From positions 1,984,001-2,048,000 of the forward strand of contig NZ_CP021435.1 in assembly GCF_002549795.1 (NCBI RefSeq): DNA of 64,000 nucleotides, written 5' to 3'. Made by a program: the position numbers and the translations under genes. Origin of the DNA: Halomonas beimenensis (lineage in GTDB: Bacteria > Pseudomonadota > Gammaproteobacteria > Pseudomonadales > Halomonadaceae). Shown in pieces: positions 20,017 to 30,554 of this stretch. The first letter of the stretch is position 1, and every line of letters begins with the position of its first letter. The notes beneath the pieces are model-generated. The model searched no databases. It was not told the origin of the DNA and saw only the letters and a program-made list of their open reading frames with translations.

Positions 20017-20052
20017 AACGCCGACGCCACCCCGCGGGGTGGCGTCGGCGTT
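20017..20052. terminator. Strong bidirectional hairpin, DUF2788 gene / ihfA
   Basis: Two perfect 17-bp arms (AACGCCGACGCCACCCC and its complement) are separated by two bases. They lie between convergent stop codons and probably terminate both units. Confidence 0.75.
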
Positions 20053-20071
20053 GATGGCGACATGGACGGCG

Positions 20072-20374
20072 TCAGTCATGCTCGGGATGGTAGTCCTCGA
20101 CCTGGCTCTTGAGCTTCTGGCCGGGACGGAAGGTCACCACCCGCCGGGCGGAGATCGGGATCTCCTCCCCGGTCTTGGGATTGCGCCCCGGCCGTTCCCG
20201 CTTGTCACGCAGGTCGAAGTTGCCGAAGCCGGACAGCTTGACCTGCTCGTTCTCGCGCAGGCAGGCCCGGATCTCCTCGAAGAAGGCTTCCACCATGGAC
20301 TTGGCCTCCCGCTTGGAGAGACCCAGCTCGGCGTGCAGGTGTTCGGCCAGTTCGGCCTTGGTCAACGCCCCCAT
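20072..20374 (-). CDS. ihfA: Integration host factor subunit alpha
   Basis: A 100-residue DNA-bending nucleoid protein that pairs with IHF beta. It matches IHF alpha throughout: [23 protein letters not shown] at the start, then [28 protein letters not shown] with the proline arm that intercalates DNA. The ATG at 20374 has GAGAGGGAA upstream and gives the standard length. An in-frame ATG at 20416 overlaps the pheT stop as ATGA and would add 14 residues; coupling from pheT is possible but that start is less typical. It is last in the thrS-to-ihfA cluster, as in E. coli. Confidence 0.95.
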   Translation of the reverse strand: MGALTKAELAEHLHAELGLSKREAKSMVEAFFEEIRACLRENEQVKLSGFGNFDLRDKRERPGRNPKTGEEIPISARRVVTFRPGQKLKSQVEDYHPEHD

Positions 20375-20412
20375 GTCGCTTCCCTCTCGCTGCTGGTCGA
20401 GCCCCGACACGC

Positions 20413-22794
20413 TCATGCGCGGAGCTCGGCGCCCAGATGCTGCCGCGACTCCTCGACGATGGCATCGACCAAGTGGTTGATTTCCTCGTCATTTAGCGTG
20501 CGCGAAGGATGCTGCCAGGTCAAGCCCAGGGCGACGCTCTTGCGCCCCTCGGGCACCCCCTTGCCCTGGTAGACGTCGAACAGCCGGGCTTCCACCAGCC
20601 ATTCGCCCGCCCTGGCATGCACGGTGTCGAGCAGCGCCTGCTCGGGGCGATCGTCGTCGACCAGGAAGGCCAGGTCCCGTCGCACCTCGGGATAGCGCGA
20701 CAGCGGCGTGAAGGCCGGCACCCGCCCCTGGACCAGCGCATCGAGACGCACCTCGCAGAGCACGGCATCGACCTTGAGGCCCAGCCTGCTCCGCACCGCC
20801 GGATGCAGGGTCCCGATCCAGCCGGCTTCCTCGCCGCGATACAGCACCCGGGCACACTGACCGGGATGCAGGGCCGGATGCTCGGCGGGCTCGAACCGCC
20901 AGGCCTCGAGCTCGCCGCCCAGGGCGAGCAGGCTCTCCAGATCCCCCTTGAGGTCGAAGAAATCGACCGGCTCCTTGCCGCCGGCCCAGCCCTCGGGCGA
21001 CCGGGGGCCGCAGGCCAGGGCACCGAGCATCGGCACCTGGTGCAGGCCGTCGAGCTCGCCGCGGAACACCAGCCCCGTCTCGAACAGCCGCACCCGGGTC
21101 TGCTGGCGATTGAGGTTGTGCTGCAGCGCGCGGATCAGGCCCGGGAAGAGGCTCGCCCGCATCACCGAGAGGTCGCTGGAGATGGGGTTCGCCAGGGTCG
21201 GCGACACCGCCTCCGGCAACAGGGCCTGCTGAAGCTCCGGGGCGACGAAGCTGTAGGTCACCGCCTCGAAGTAGCCCCGGGCGACCATCTGCCGACGCAG
21301 GCGAGACAGCGGCGTGCTGGCCTCGTGATCGGGCTTGAGCGCCAGGCGTGCCGCCGGACGCCGCACCGGCAGACGGTTGTAGCCATGGATACGCGCCACC
21401 TCCTCGATGAGGTCCTCCTCGATGGCGAGATCGAAGCGCCAGCTCGGCACCCGGGCGTGCCAGCCGTCCGCCACGGCGTCCACGGCCAGGCCGAGTCGCT
21501 CGAGGATCTCGGCGACTTCATCGCCGGGCAGCGCCTTGTCCAGCGCCTGGTCCAGGCGCGCACGGCGCAGCAGGACCTCCCGGTCGCCGGGCAGCCGGTC
21601 CACGTCGGCGACCTCCACGAGGGGCCCGGGCTCGCCGCCGACGATCTCGAGCAGCAAGGCGGTGGCCCGCTCGGCGGCCTCGCGGGCCAGGGCCGGGTCC
21701 ACGCCCCGCTCGAAGCGGTGGGAGGCATCGGTATGCAGCCCATAGGAACGCGCCTGGCCGGCCACGGCCAGCGGGGAGAAGTGCGCCGCCTCCAGGAAGA
21801 TGTCGCGGGTCTCGGGCCCCACGCCGGAGTGCTCCCCGCCCATCACGCCGGCGATGGCCAGGGGCGCCCGCTCGTCGGCGATGATCAGGGTGCCGTCGGA
21901 CAGGGTCACCTCCTGGCCGTCCAGCAGCACCAGGCGCTCGCCCTCGCGGACCTCGCGGACCACCACCGCCCCGTTCAGGTTGCCCCGGTCGAAGGCGTGC
22001 AGCGGCTGACCCAGCTCCAGCATCACGTAGTTGGTGACGTCCACCACCGGATCGATCGCCCGGATGCCGCCGCGACGCAGCCGCTCGACCATCCACAACG
22101 GGGTCTCGGCGGTCACGTCGACCCCCTTGATCAGCCGCCCCAGGTAGCGGGGACAGCCCGCGGCGTCCTCGACGCGGACCGGGAAGGTCTCGTCGTGGAC
22201 GGGCGCCACCGGGGCAATCGCCGGCCCCTCGACGGGCAGCCGGTTGAGCACGCCGACCTCGCGGGCCAGCCCCTTGACGCTCAGGCAATCCCCCCGGTTG
22301 GGGGTCAGGTCCACCTCGATGGTGTGGTCGTCGAGGCCCAGGTAGGCGCGCACGTCCTCGCCGACCGGGGCATCGGCCGGCAGCACCAGGATGCCCGCCG
22401 AGGCCTCCTCCTCGAGCCCCAGCTCGGAGGCGGAACAGATCATGCCCCGGGACTCGACGCCACGGAGCTTGGCCTTCTTGATCTTGAAGTCGCCGGGCAG
22501 CACCGCCCCGACCCGGGCGAAGGGCACCTTCTGACCTTCGGCCACGTTGGGCGCACCGCAGACGACCTGGACCCGCTCGCCGCTGGCATCCTCGACCTGG
22601 CAGACGTTGAGCTTGTCGGCATCGGGGTGCGGCGCCTTGGCGACGACCTCCGCCACCACCACGCCGTCGAAGGCGGCGGCGACGGGCTCGATGGCGTCCA
22701 CCTCCAGGCCGGCCATGGTGATCTGGTCGGCCAGGGCCTGGGTCGCCAGCGCCGGGGAGACCCATTCACGCAGCCACTGTTCGGAAAATTTCAT
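20413..22794 (-). CDS. pheT: Phenylalanyl-tRNA synthetase beta subunit
   Basis: A 793-residue beta chain of the heterotetrameric synthetase. Domain order is normal: an N-terminal EMAP/OB tRNA-binding domain ([15 protein letters not shown] near residue 56), B3/4 editing domain, B5 domain, catalytic-like core, and a C-terminal ferredoxin-fold anticodon-binding domain ([17 protein letters not shown]). It works with PheS to charge tRNA-Phe and to hydrolyse Tyr-tRNA-Phe. It starts 31 bp after pheS on the same strand. Confidence 0.97.
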   Translation of the reverse strand: MKFSEQWLREWVSPALATQALADQITMAGLEVDAIEPVAAAFDGVVVAEVVAKAPHPDADKLNVCQVEDASGERVQVVCGAPNVAEGQKVPFARVGAVLPGDFKIKKAKLRGVESRGMICSASELGLEEEASAGILVLPADAPVGEDVRAYLGLDDHTIEVDLTPNRGDCLSVKGLAREVGVLNRLPVEGPAIAPVAPVHDETFPVRVEDAAGCPRYLGRLIKGVDVTAETPLWMVERLRRGGIRAIDPVVDVTNYVMLELGQPLHAFDRGNLNGAVVVREVREGERLVLLDGQEVTLSDGTLIIADERAPLAIAGVMGGEHSGVGPETRDIFLEAAHFSPLAVAGQARSYGLHTDASHRFERGVDPALAREAAERATALLLEIVGGEPGPLVEVADVDRLPGDREVLLRRARLDQALDKALPGDEVAEILERLGLAVDAVADGWHARVPSWRFDLAIEEDLIEEVARIHGYNRLPVRRPAARLALKPDHEASTPLSRLRRQMVARGYFEAVTYSFVAPELQQALLPEAVSPTLANPISSDLSVMRASLFPGLIRALQHNLNRQQTRVRLFETGLVFRGELDGLHQVPMLGALACGPRSPEGWAGGKEPVDFFDLKGDLESLLALGGELEAWRFEPAEHPALHPGQCARVLYRGEEAGWIGTLHPAVRSRLGLKVDAVLCEVRLDALVQGRVPAFTPLSRYPEVRRDLAFLVDDDRPEQALLDTVHARAGEWLVEARLFDVYQGKGVPEGRKSVALGLTWQHPSRTLNDEEINHLVDAIVEESRQHLGAELRA

Positions 22795-22825
22795 GACTCA
22801 TCCTATCGCTGTGTGCTGGAGACGT

Positions 22826-23848
<1,023 letters not shown>

Positions 23849-23883
23849 TTATGCTCCGAATCTTGATCAGGGTGTCGCATGCG

Positions 23884-23918
23884 AAAAAAACAGGGGAAGA
23901 GCGGCTGCTCTTCCCCTG
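23884..23918 (-). terminator. Rho-independent terminator or attenuator between rplT and pheS
   Basis: CAGGGGAAGAGC and its complement form a perfect 12-bp stem (23891-23918) with a four-base loop. On the minus strand seven consecutive U residues follow. In E. coli this spot holds the pheM attenuator, but no Phe-rich leader peptide is visible here. Confidence 0.85.
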
Positions 23919-23975
23919 CGACGATCAGCGAGACGGTGCACCCGGCCGGGCGAGCCGTCCCGTTATCGAGACCAC

Positions 23976-24329
23976 TTACTGGGCAGCCTTGGCCTTCTCG
24001 ACGATGGCGGCGAAGGCGGCCTTCTGGTTGACGGCCAGGTCGGCCAGCACCTTGCGGTCGATCTCGATGCCGGCCTTCTTCAGGCCGCCGACGAAGCGGC
24101 TGTAGGACAGGCCGTGCTGCCGGGCACCGGCGTTGATGCGCTGGATCCACAGGGCGCGGAACTGGCGCTTGCGCTGGCGACGGTCGCGGTAGGCGTACTG
24201 ACCGGCCTTGATGACGGCCTGCTTGGCGACGCGAAAGACGCGTGAACGGGCACCGTAGTAGCCCTTGGCCTGCTTGAGAATCTTCTTGTGACGACGACGG
24301 GCGACGACACCACGCTTGACGCGAGTCAT
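23976..24329 (-). CDS. rplT: 50S ribosomal protein L20
   Basis: A 117-residue, very basic L20, the exact usual size. The arginine-rich N-terminal extension ([23 protein letters not shown]) and the conserved [18 protein letters not shown] segment identify it. It is needed for early assembly of the large subunit. In E. coli it also represses the rpmI-rplT mRNA; the order infC-rpmI-rplT is kept here, so similar control is plausible but not visible. Confidence 0.98.
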   Translation of the reverse strand: MTRVKRGVVARRRHKKILKQAKGYYGARSRVFRVAKQAVIKAGQYAYRDRRQRKRQFRALWIQRINAGARQHGLSYSRFVGGLKKAGIEIDRKVLADLAVNQKAAFAAIVEKAKAAQ

Positions 24330-24366
24330 GGCTTACTCCTGACGATTAAGGGTTGGCAACCAAGGG

Positions 24367-24561
24367 TTACAGGTTCGGCAGCATGCGCTGCACGAGCTGC
24401 TTGTCGGCGTCGTGGATCTGCTTCATACCACGCAGCTGACGCTTCCGCTTGGTGGACTTCTTGGTCAGGATGTGGCTCCGGAACGACTGCTTGTGCTTGA
24501 AGCCGTTGGCCGTCTTCTTGAAGCGCTTGGCAGCGCCGCTGTTGCTCTTGATTTTCGGCAT
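24367..24561 (-). CDS. rpmI: 50S ribosomal protein L35
   Basis: A 64-residue basic protein beginning [16 protein letters not shown], diagnostic for L35. The ATG at 24561 has GGAG eight bases upstream and gives the standard length; the same frame open further upstream is not coding. It lies between infC and rplT as in most bacteria. Confidence 0.97.
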   Translation of the reverse strand: MPKIKSNSGAAKRFKKTANGFKHKQSFRSHILTKKSTKRKRQLRGMKQIHDADKQLVQRMLPNL

Positions 24562-24646
24562 GAGATGAACTCCGCTCGAGATTGTTGAGAAAACCCGGGG
24601 CCGGTGGCCGGTGCATGGCCGGCCACCCGTTTGACGGGCCGTCGGA

Positions 24647-25186
24647 TCACTTCTTCTTGGGGGCAATGATCATGATCATCTGGCGCCCTTCCATCTTGGG
24701 GAAGGACTCCACGGTGCCGATCTCCTCGAGATCGGCGGCGATCCGCTCCATCAGCTTGCGACCGAGGTCCTGATGGGCCATCTCGCGTCCGCGGAAACGC
24801 AGGGTCACCTTGCCCTTGTCGCCACCTTCGAGGAAGCGCTTCAGGTTCTTCATCTTGACCTGATAGTCGCCCTCGTCGGTGCCAGGCCGGAACTTGACTT
24901 CCTTGACCTGGATCTGCTTCTGCTTCTTCTTCTGTGCCGCCTTCTGCTTCTTCTGCTCGAAGACGAACTTGCCGTAATCCATGATCTTGCAGACGATCGG
25001 ATCGGCGTTGGAGATCTGGACGAGATCCATACCGGCGGCTTCGGCGCGCTCCAGCGCCTCGCTGGTGGGCAGGATGCCCAGCTGCTCGCCGTCGCTGTCG
25101 ATCAGGCGAACCTGATCCTCGGTAATGCGCTCGTTCATCGGGGGCCGCTTGTCCTGCGGGCGCCCTCTGGGGTTGCTTCGCTTGAT
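24647..25186 (-). CDS. infC: Translation initiation factor IF-3, probable AUC start
   Basis: IF-3 with N-domain ([18 protein letters not shown]), a lysine-rich linker helix ([16 protein letters not shown]) and C-domain ([32 protein letters not shown]). The first ATG (25138) would give 163 residues and cut the N-terminus. Reading 16 codons further reaches ATC at 25184-25186, with GGAG eight bases upstream and an in-frame stop before it, giving 179 residues (start [16 protein letters not shown]), the normal length. infC is known to start at AUU in E. coli, which lets IF-3 repress its own mRNA. The thrS stop is 34 bp upstream. Confidence 0.9.
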   Translation of the reverse strand: MKRSNPRGRPQDKRPPMNERITEDQVRLIDSDGEQLGILPTSEALERAEAAGMDLVQISNADPIVCKIMDYGKFVFEQKKQKAAQKKKQKQIQVKEVKFRPGTDEGDYQVKMKNLKRFLEGGDKGKVTLRFRGREMAHQDLGRKLMERIAADLEEIGTVESFPKMEGRQMIMIIAPKKK

Positions 25187-25220
25187 GGTTCCGTCTCCAC
25201 TTTAGCCTTGGAAGATGTCG

Positions 25221-27119
25221 TTATAACCGCTCGGCCCGCACCTTGTCGATGAAGGCGTCCACCGGCAGGGTGCCGAGATCCTCACCCTCGCGGGTACGGA
25301 CGGCGACCGAGTCGGCCTCGACTTCCTTATCTCCCACCACCAGGAGATAGGGGACCTTCTGCAACGTATGCTCGCGGATTTTAAAGCCGATTTTCTCGTT
25401 CCTCAAGTCCGCCTTGACGCGCAGGCCGATTTTCTGCAGGCGCCGCTCGAGCGCCAGGGCGTAATCGCGCTGGGCGTCGGTGATGTTGAGGATCGCCGCC
25501 TGCTGGGGAGCCAGCCACAGCGGCATGGCGCCGGCATGGTGCTCGATGAGGATGCCCAGGAAGCGCTCGAAGGACCCCAGGATGGCGCGATGCAGCATCA
25601 CCGGCGTCTTGCGGCTGCCGTCCTCGTCGACGAATTGCGCCCCGAGCCGGCCCGGCAGGTTGAAGTCGAGCTGCAGGGTGCCGCACTGCCAGACCCGGTT
25701 GAGGCAGTCGCGCAGCGAGAACTCGATCTTGGGCCCGTAGAAGGCCCCCTCCCCCGGCTGCAGCTCCCAGTCCAGGCCGGTCGCATCCAGCGCCGCCTCC
25801 AGGCCCGCCTCGGCGCGATCCCAGAGCGCCGCCTCACCCATGAAGTCGTCCGGGCGGGTCGACAGCTTGAGCTCCACGTCCTCGAAGCCGAGATCCTTGT
25901 AGACCTTGAGGGTCAGGGCGATGAAGGCCTCGGCCTCGGCCTGGATCTGCCCCTCGGTGCAGAAGATGTGGGCGTCGTCCTGGGTGAAGCCGCGCACCCG
26001 CATCAGGCCATGCAGCGAACCGGACGGCTCGTTGCGGTGGCAACTGCCGAACTCGGCCAGGCGCAGCGGCAGGTCGCGATAGCTCTTGAGCCCCTGATTG
26101 AACACCTGCACGTGGCAGGGACAGTTCATCGGCTTGACCGCGTACTCGCGCTTCTCCGACTCGGTGGTGAACATCAGCTCGCTGTAATGCCCCCAGTGCC
26201 CGGAGGCCTTCCAGAGCGAGAGGTCCACCACCTGCGGCGTCTTGATCTCCTGATAGCCGTTGTCGATCTGCACCCGGCGCATGTACTGCTCGAGGGCCTG
26301 GTACATGGTCCAGCCATTGGGGTGCCAGAAGACCATGCCCGGCGCCTCCTCCTGGAGGTGGAAGAGGTCCATCTTCTTGGCGAGCTTGCGGTGATCGCGC
26401 TTCTCGGCCTCCTCCAGGCGCTTCAGGTAGGCCTTGAGCTGCTTCTTGTCGCCCCAGGCGGTGCCGTAGATGCGGGTCAGCATCGGCCGCTCGGCATCGC
26501 CGCGCCAATAGGCGCCGGCCAGCTTGGTCAGCTTGAAGGCCTTGAGGTGCCGGGTGTTGGGCACGTGGGGCCCCCGGCACATGTCGGTGTACTCCTCGTG
26601 ATGATAGAGCCGGATGGTCTCGCCGTCGGGGATCTCGCGGACGATCTCCTGCTTGTAGGGTTCGTCCCGGTGCAGGAAGGTCAGCATCGCCTTGTCCCGG
26701 TCGACGTATTCGCGGACCACGTCATAGCCCTTCTCGATCAACGCCTTCATGCGCTGCTCGATGGCCTCGAGGTCCTCCGGCGTCGCCGCACGACCGAAGT
26801 CGATGTCGTAGTAGAAGCCGTCCTCGATCACCGGGCCGATGGCCATCTTGGCGTCGGGATACAGCTGCTTGACCGCATGGCCGATCAGGTGGGCGCAGGA
26901 GTGACGGATGATCTCGAGACCTTCGGGGTCCCGGGCGGTGATGATCGCCACCTCGGCGTCGTGGTCGATGACGTCAGCGGCATCCACCAGCTCGCCGTCG
27001 ATGCGCCCGGCCACGCAGGCCTTGGCCAGGCCGGCACCGATGCTCTCGGCCAGCTGCATCACGGTAAGCGGTTCGTCGAAGGTTCTCTGGCTGCCGTCCG
27101 GCAGGGTCACGATGGGCAT
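25221..27119 (-). CDS. thrS: Threonyl-tRNA synthetase
   Basis: A 632-residue class II synthetase. Domains: TGS (residues 1-60, [22 protein letters not shown]), editing domain with [23 protein letters not shown] near residue 70, catalytic core with [10 protein letters not shown] (zinc Cys) and [19 protein letters not shown] (motif 2), and a C-terminal anticodon-binding domain. AAGGAAA precedes the ATG. A hairpin just upstream imitates the tRNA-Thr anticodon arm (separate entry), suggesting the translational autorepression known in E. coli. Confidence 0.97.
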   Translation of the reverse strand: MPIVTLPDGSQRTFDEPLTVMQLAESIGAGLAKACVAGRIDGELVDAADVIDHDAEVAIITARDPEGLEIIRHSCAHLIGHAVKQLYPDAKMAIGPVIEDGFYYDIDFGRAATPEDLEAIEQRMKALIEKGYDVVREYVDRDKAMLTFLHRDEPYKQEIVREIPDGETIRLYHHEEYTDMCRGPHVPNTRHLKAFKLTKLAGAYWRGDAERPMLTRIYGTAWGDKKQLKAYLKRLEEAEKRDHRKLAKKMDLFHLQEEAPGMVFWHPNGWTMYQALEQYMRRVQIDNGYQEIKTPQVVDLSLWKASGHWGHYSELMFTTESEKREYAVKPMNCPCHVQVFNQGLKSYRDLPLRLAEFGSCHRNEPSGSLHGLMRVRGFTQDDAHIFCTEGQIQAEAEAFIALTLKVYKDLGFEDVELKLSTRPDDFMGEAALWDRAEAGLEAALDATGLDWELQPGEGAFYGPKIEFSLRDCLNRVWQCGTLQLDFNLPGRLGAQFVDEDGSRKTPVMLHRAILGSFERFLGILIEHHAGAMPLWLAPQQAAILNITDAQRDYALALERRLQKIGLRVKADLRNEKIGFKIREHTLQKVPYLLVVGDKEVEADSVAVRTREGEDLGTLPVDAFIDKVRAERL

Positions 27120-27145
27120 GATGAAGCGTTTCCTTGTGCGCAGTG

Positions 27146-27166
27146 GTGATCCATACCAAGGATCAC
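27146..27166 (-). promoter_or_regulatory. thrS translational operator: tRNA-Thr anticodon-arm mimic
   Basis: On the minus strand GTGATCC-TTGGTAT-GGATCAC forms a perfect 7-bp stem with a seven-base loop. The loop reads U, U, GGU, A, U, so U33 is followed by GGU, the anticodon of tRNA-Thr that reads ACC. It ends 26 bases before the thrS ATG and ten bases before the AAGGAAA ribosome site. E. coli ThrRS represses thrS by binding a comparable anticodon-like stem-loop there. The role here is inferred from that. Confidence 0.7.
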
Positions 27167-27382
27167 GTGTCGCCAGAAAGAATGGTCGGGGGCACGGGCC
27201 CGGACAGGGCGGCGGCAGACGCCCGCTCGCCGAGGCCGCGGTTCGACGCGGCATCCCATCGGCACAGGCTCCGTGGAATCCTCCCGCGGCGGCAACGGCG
27301 CGACGGCCGATGCGCAGCCCGGGCCGTAAAGCGCCGTCTAGCCTAGCAAAGCCGTCCCCGTGGCGCCATGGGAGGCAGCACG
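27167..27382. other. Upstream part of the thrS leader
   Basis: GC-rich non-coding DNA between the OmpA-lipoprotein terminator and the thrS operator hairpin. TTTGCTAGGCTAGACGG on the minus strand (about 27335-27352) may be the promoter region. Several GC-rich inverted segments occur at 27180-27260, but no second clear tRNA-like arm could be drawn. Confidence 0.4.
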
Positions 27383-27406
27383 AAAAGAGGCGCCCGAAGG
27401 CGCCTC
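27383..27406 (-). terminator. Rho-independent terminator of the OmpA-family gene
   Basis: GAGGCGCC-CGAA-GGCGCCTC is a perfect 8-bp stem with a tetraloop, followed on the minus strand by four U residues. It lies about 50 bp after the OmpA-family stop. Confidence 0.8.
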
Positions 27407-27453
27407 CGTGGGGGGTCGCCGCCGGCGAAGGGGCGGCGGGCCTCAGGCGGGGA

Positions 27454-28266
27454 TCATTCCCACTCGCCGAGTTCGACGCGGCGGTTCTGGGCCCGGCCGG
27501 CGTCGGTCTCGTTGCTGGCCACCGGCTGGGACTCGCCATAGCCGACGGTGCGCATGCGATCGCGGTCGACCCCCTGGGCGGCCAGGTAGTCGGCCACGGA
27601 ATCGGCTCGGCGCTGGGACAGATCCTGGTTGTAGGCCTCGCTGCCCACGGCATCGGTGTGGCCCTCGATGCGGACGCGGACGTTCTCGTTGGCGATCAGC
27701 TTGTCGGCGACGCCATCGAGGATCTGCTCGGCCCCCATGGTCAGGGTGGCGGAGTCGAACTCGAAGTTCACGTCACGCAGCACCAGGTCTTCCACGCAGC
27801 CCAGCGCGTTGACCTCGGCGCCGGCCGGAGTGCCCGGACACTGGTCCTGGTAGTCCGGCACGCCGTCACCGTCGGAGTCCAGCGGACAGCCCACGGCGTC
27901 CACGGCCACCCCGGCCGGGGTACCCGGACACTGGTCGTTGGCGTCGATCACGCCGTCACCGTCGGTGTCCCGCGGAGCCGGGGCCGGCTTGTCCGGCTCG
28001 GCGCACAGGAAGGCCCCGATGGCGGCACCGGTGGTCCCGCCGATGGCGGCCCCCTGGTCCTCGTCGGAATCGCTGCTGGCGGCGTAGCCGATGCCGCCGC
28101 CGATCAGGCCGCCGGCGAGACCGCACACGGTGGGGTGCTGGTACCAGGCACGGTCGGAGGAGGCGCTTTCCCCCATGCCGGACGATTGGGAGGCCGAGCT
28201 GGCACAGCCGGTCAGGCCGACCACCAGTGCGGAACCAAGCAGCAAGCCAGTCGTAGATTTCTTCAT
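27454..28266 (-). CDS. OmpA-family outer-membrane lipoprotein with TSP3 repeats
   Basis: A 270-residue putative lipoprotein. The signal peptide ends in lipobox LTGC (Cys21). A glycine-rich segment with [14 protein letters not shown] and [12 protein letters not shown] follows (residues 45-90). Next are two calcium-binding thrombospondin type 3-like repeats ([18 protein letters not shown] and [18 protein letters not shown]), then an OmpA C-terminal peptidoglycan-binding domain ([34 protein letters not shown]). It probably tethers the outer membrane to the wall. AAGGAG precedes the ATG at 28266; an ATG eight codons earlier lacks this fit. Confidence 0.9.
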   Translation of the reverse strand: MKKSTTGLLLGSALVVGLTGCASSASQSSGMGESASSDRAWYQHPTVCGLAGGLIGGGIGYAASSDSDEDQGAAIGGTTGAAIGAFLCAEPDKPAPAPRDTDGDGVIDANDQCPGTPAGVAVDAVGCPLDSDGDGVPDYQDQCPGTPAGAEVNALGCVEDLVLRDVNFEFDSATLTMGAEQILDGVADKLIANENVRVRIEGHTDAVGSEAYNQDLSQRRADSVADYLAAQGVDRDRMRTVGYGESQPVASNETDAGRAQNRRVELGEWE

Positions 28267-28345
28267 GTAAGACTCCTTCTTTACACACATCTGGCATGGG
28301 CAACGTCAGCGAAGCCATCCAGGGATCCGATGGTACGGCCAACGG

Positions 28346-28364
28346 AGGCGAACAGCGTTCGCCT
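28346..28364. repeat. Small hairpin in the OmpA-gene upstream region
   Basis: AGGCGAAC-AGC-GTTCGCCT is a perfect 8-bp inverted repeat about 80 bp upstream of the lipoprotein gene. It could be an operator or simply the end of the upstream transcript. Nothing else stands out in 28267-28527. Confidence 0.4.
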
Positions 28365-28527
28365 ACACCGACCAAGAAAGCACGAAATCGCGTTTTCGGC
28401 CAGTGAAGACGCGCAGATGACCCGGGTTTCCATTCGCATATGAGCCATCTGCGGTGCGGGGACAAGCTTGCCGAAGCGGGCCCGGCAATGCAATCGAACG
28501 ACTGTGCGAGATCGCCGACACGTCGCC

Positions 28528-28995
28528 TCAGTGCAGGGAACCGGGCCAGTCCCGGCGGAAGGTCAGGGCGGCATCGGCGGCCTCGAGCACGGCCTCGCCC
28601 AGCTCGTCCTCCACCGCCAGGCGTTCCCGATCCTCCCGGAAGCGCTCCTTGGGACTCAGCGCCTGGCGCGCCGAGTGGGTGTGCAGATGACGGGTGCGTC
28701 GGTGGACCTCGCCGAAGGCCCGGAACTCGGCACGCTCGACCAGGCCGGGATCGAGGATGTCGAGCAGGGTCTTGCAGCGCCAGGCCCCCTCGGTGATGTC
28801 GACCTGACGCTGGAGGAGCGCCGAGGCCACGAGCTCGAGGTTCTCGAGGCAGTTGTCGTGGGCACGGCGCAGCTCATCCCGGCGGAAGGCTTCGCGTCGG
28901 CGCACCTCCTTCCAGAGGGTGAGGGCGTAGGCGCCGAGACCGGCGACGAGGGCCAGTCCCAGGCCGAGCAGGATCAGCGCGGTAGTGGTGGTCAT
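28528..28995 (-). CDS. DUF2489-type protein, unknown function
   Basis: About 155 residues: one N-terminal transmembrane helix (ALILLGLGLALVAGLGAYALTLW, residues 6-28), then a charged helical cytoplasmic domain with cysteine and histidine residues (AHDNCLENLELVASALLQRQVDITEGAWRCKTLLDILD). Size and pattern match DUF2489, of unknown role. The start at 28995 was chosen because the membrane helix then sits at the N-terminus; the ribosome site is weak. It is divergent from the DASS transporter gene. Confidence 0.65.
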   Translation of the reverse strand: MTTTTALILLGLGLALVAGLGAYALTLWKEVRRREAFRRDELRRAHDNCLENLELVASALLQRQVDITEGAWRCKTLLDILDPGLVERAEFRAFGEVHRRTRHLHTHSARQALSPKERFREDRERLAVEDELGEAVLEAADAALTFRRDWPGSLH

Positions 28996-29096
28996 GGAGG
29001 GTATCCGGACGGTCGGGAAAGTGAAGGCCCACATTCTATACTCCCGGTATTCGTCTCCCCAACCCGCCCCGTGACTCACCGGCAGAGGACGCCCCT

Positions 29097-30548
29097 ATGC
29101 CAGCCCGATCTCCCGACAAGCCCACCTCCCCTTCCCTGGCCGCTCGCCTCGGCCTCTGGCTGGGCCCGCTCTGGGTGATCCTGACGCTGAGCCTGCCGGC
29201 CCCGACGGGCATGAGCGAACCGGCCTGGGCCTGCGCCGGCCTGGCCTTGCTGATGGCCACCTGGTGGTCCACCGAGGCGATCCCCATCCCGGCCACCGCC
29301 CTGCTGCCGCTGGTGCTGGTACCGGCGCTGGGCATCGGCGACATGGGCGAGGCCTCGGCCGGCTACGCCAACCCGATCATCTATCTCTTCCTGGGCGGCT
29401 TCCTGCTGGGCATCGCCATGCAGCGCTGGAACCTGCATCGTCGGATCGCCCTGAAGGTGCTGCGCGTGGTCGGCCACGAACCCCGCCGGCAGATCGCCGG
29501 CTTCATGCTGGCCACGGGGTTTCTCAGCATGTGGGTGTCGAACACGGCCACCACCATCATGATGCTGCCCATCGGCATGTCGGTGATCAGCCTGCTCGAC
29601 GACCGCGACCCCGAGGCCCTGGCCCGCTACGCGACCGCCCTGCTGCTGGCCATCGCCTATTCGGCCAGCATCGGCGGGGTGGCGACCCTGATCGGGACCC
29701 CGCCCAACGCCCTGCTCGCCGGCTACCTGGCCGACAGTCGCGGACTCGACCTGGGCTTCGCCCAGTGGATGCTGGTGGGGCTGCCGGTCAGCCTGGTCAT
29801 GATGGGCTGCGCCTGGTGGTGGCTGACGCGCCGGGGGTTCGCCCTGCAGGCCGCCGAGGGCGGCGCCGCGCTGGTCGAGGACGAGCTGGCCAGGCTGGGG
29901 CCCACCACCCCGGCGGAACGGCGGGTGGGCATCGTCTTCCTGCTGGCCGCCCTGGCCTGGGTCGGCCGCCCCCTGCTCAACGACGCGGGCGTGGCCTGGC
30001 TGACGGACACCGGCATCGCCGTCGCCGCCGGGGTCGCGCTCTTCCTGATGCCCGCCGGGGACGCCGAGCGCTCGAGGCTGATGACCTGGGAGGACGCCCG
30101 GGAACTGCCCTGGGGGATCCTGATCCTGTTCGGCGGCGGCCTGGCGCTCGCCGGGGCCATCAGCCGCTCGGGACTGGCCGAGTGGATCGCCGAGCGGCTC
30201 GCCGTGTTCGGCGCCTTCCCGCTGCTGGCCCTGATCGGCGTGGTGGTCCTGGTGATCGTCTTCCTCACCGAGATCACCTCCAATACCGCCACCGCCGCGG
30301 CCTTCCTGCCGCTGCTCGGCGCCCTGGCCCTGTCGCTGGACGTCTCGCCGCTGCTGGTGACGGTGCCCGCCGCGGTGGCCGCGAGCTGCGCCTTCATGAT
30401 GCCGGTCGCCACCCCCCCCAACGCCATCGTCTTCGCCACCGGCCACCTGCGCATCCAGTCGATGATGCGCGCGGGCTTCGCCCTGAACCTGATCGGCACC
30501 CTGGTGGTGACCCTGCTGACCTATCCCCTCCTGCGGCTGTTCTGGTAG
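29097..30548 (+). CDS. DASS (SLC13) family sodium:dicarboxylate-type symporter
   Basis: A 483-residue transporter with about eleven to twelve hydrophobic helices. The two SNT signature motifs of the divalent anion:sodium symporters are present (VSNTATTIMMLP near residue 153, TSNTATAAAFLP near residue 397), each followed by a proline-containing loop (IGTPPNALLAG, VATPPNAIVFATG). Substrates in the family include succinate, malate, citrate and sulfate; which applies here cannot be read. It converges on the ctaB gene with only 6 bp between stops. Confidence 0.88.
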   Translation: MPARSPDKPTSPSLAARLGLWLGPLWVILTLSLPAPTGMSEPAWACAGLALLMATWWSTEAIPIPATALLPLVLVPALGIGDMGEASAGYANPIIYLFLGGFLLGIAMQRWNLHRRIALKVLRVVGHEPRRQIAGFMLATGFLSMWVSNTATTIMMLPIGMSVISLLDDRDPEALARYATALLLAIAYSASIGGVATLIGTPPNALLAGYLADSRGLDLGFAQWMLVGLPVSLVMMGCAWWWLTRRGFALQAAEGGAALVEDELARLGPTTPAERRVGIVFLLAALAWVGRPLLNDAGVAWLTDTGIAVAAGVALFLMPAGDAERSRLMTWEDARELPWGILILFGGGLALAGAISRSGLAEWIAERLAVFGAFPLLALIGVVVLVIVFLTEITSNTATAAAFLPLLGALALSLDVSPLLVTVPAAVAASCAFMMPVATPPNAIVFATGHLRIQSMMRAGFALNLIGTLVVTLLTYPLLRLFW

Positions 30549-30554
30549 CGCGCC

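Noticed and set aside
20375-20416. Fourteen-residue longer IHF alpha starting at the pheT stop (ATGA)
   Set aside because: The internal ATG has the better ribosome site and gives the standard length. Coupled initiation at 20416 cannot be fully excluded.
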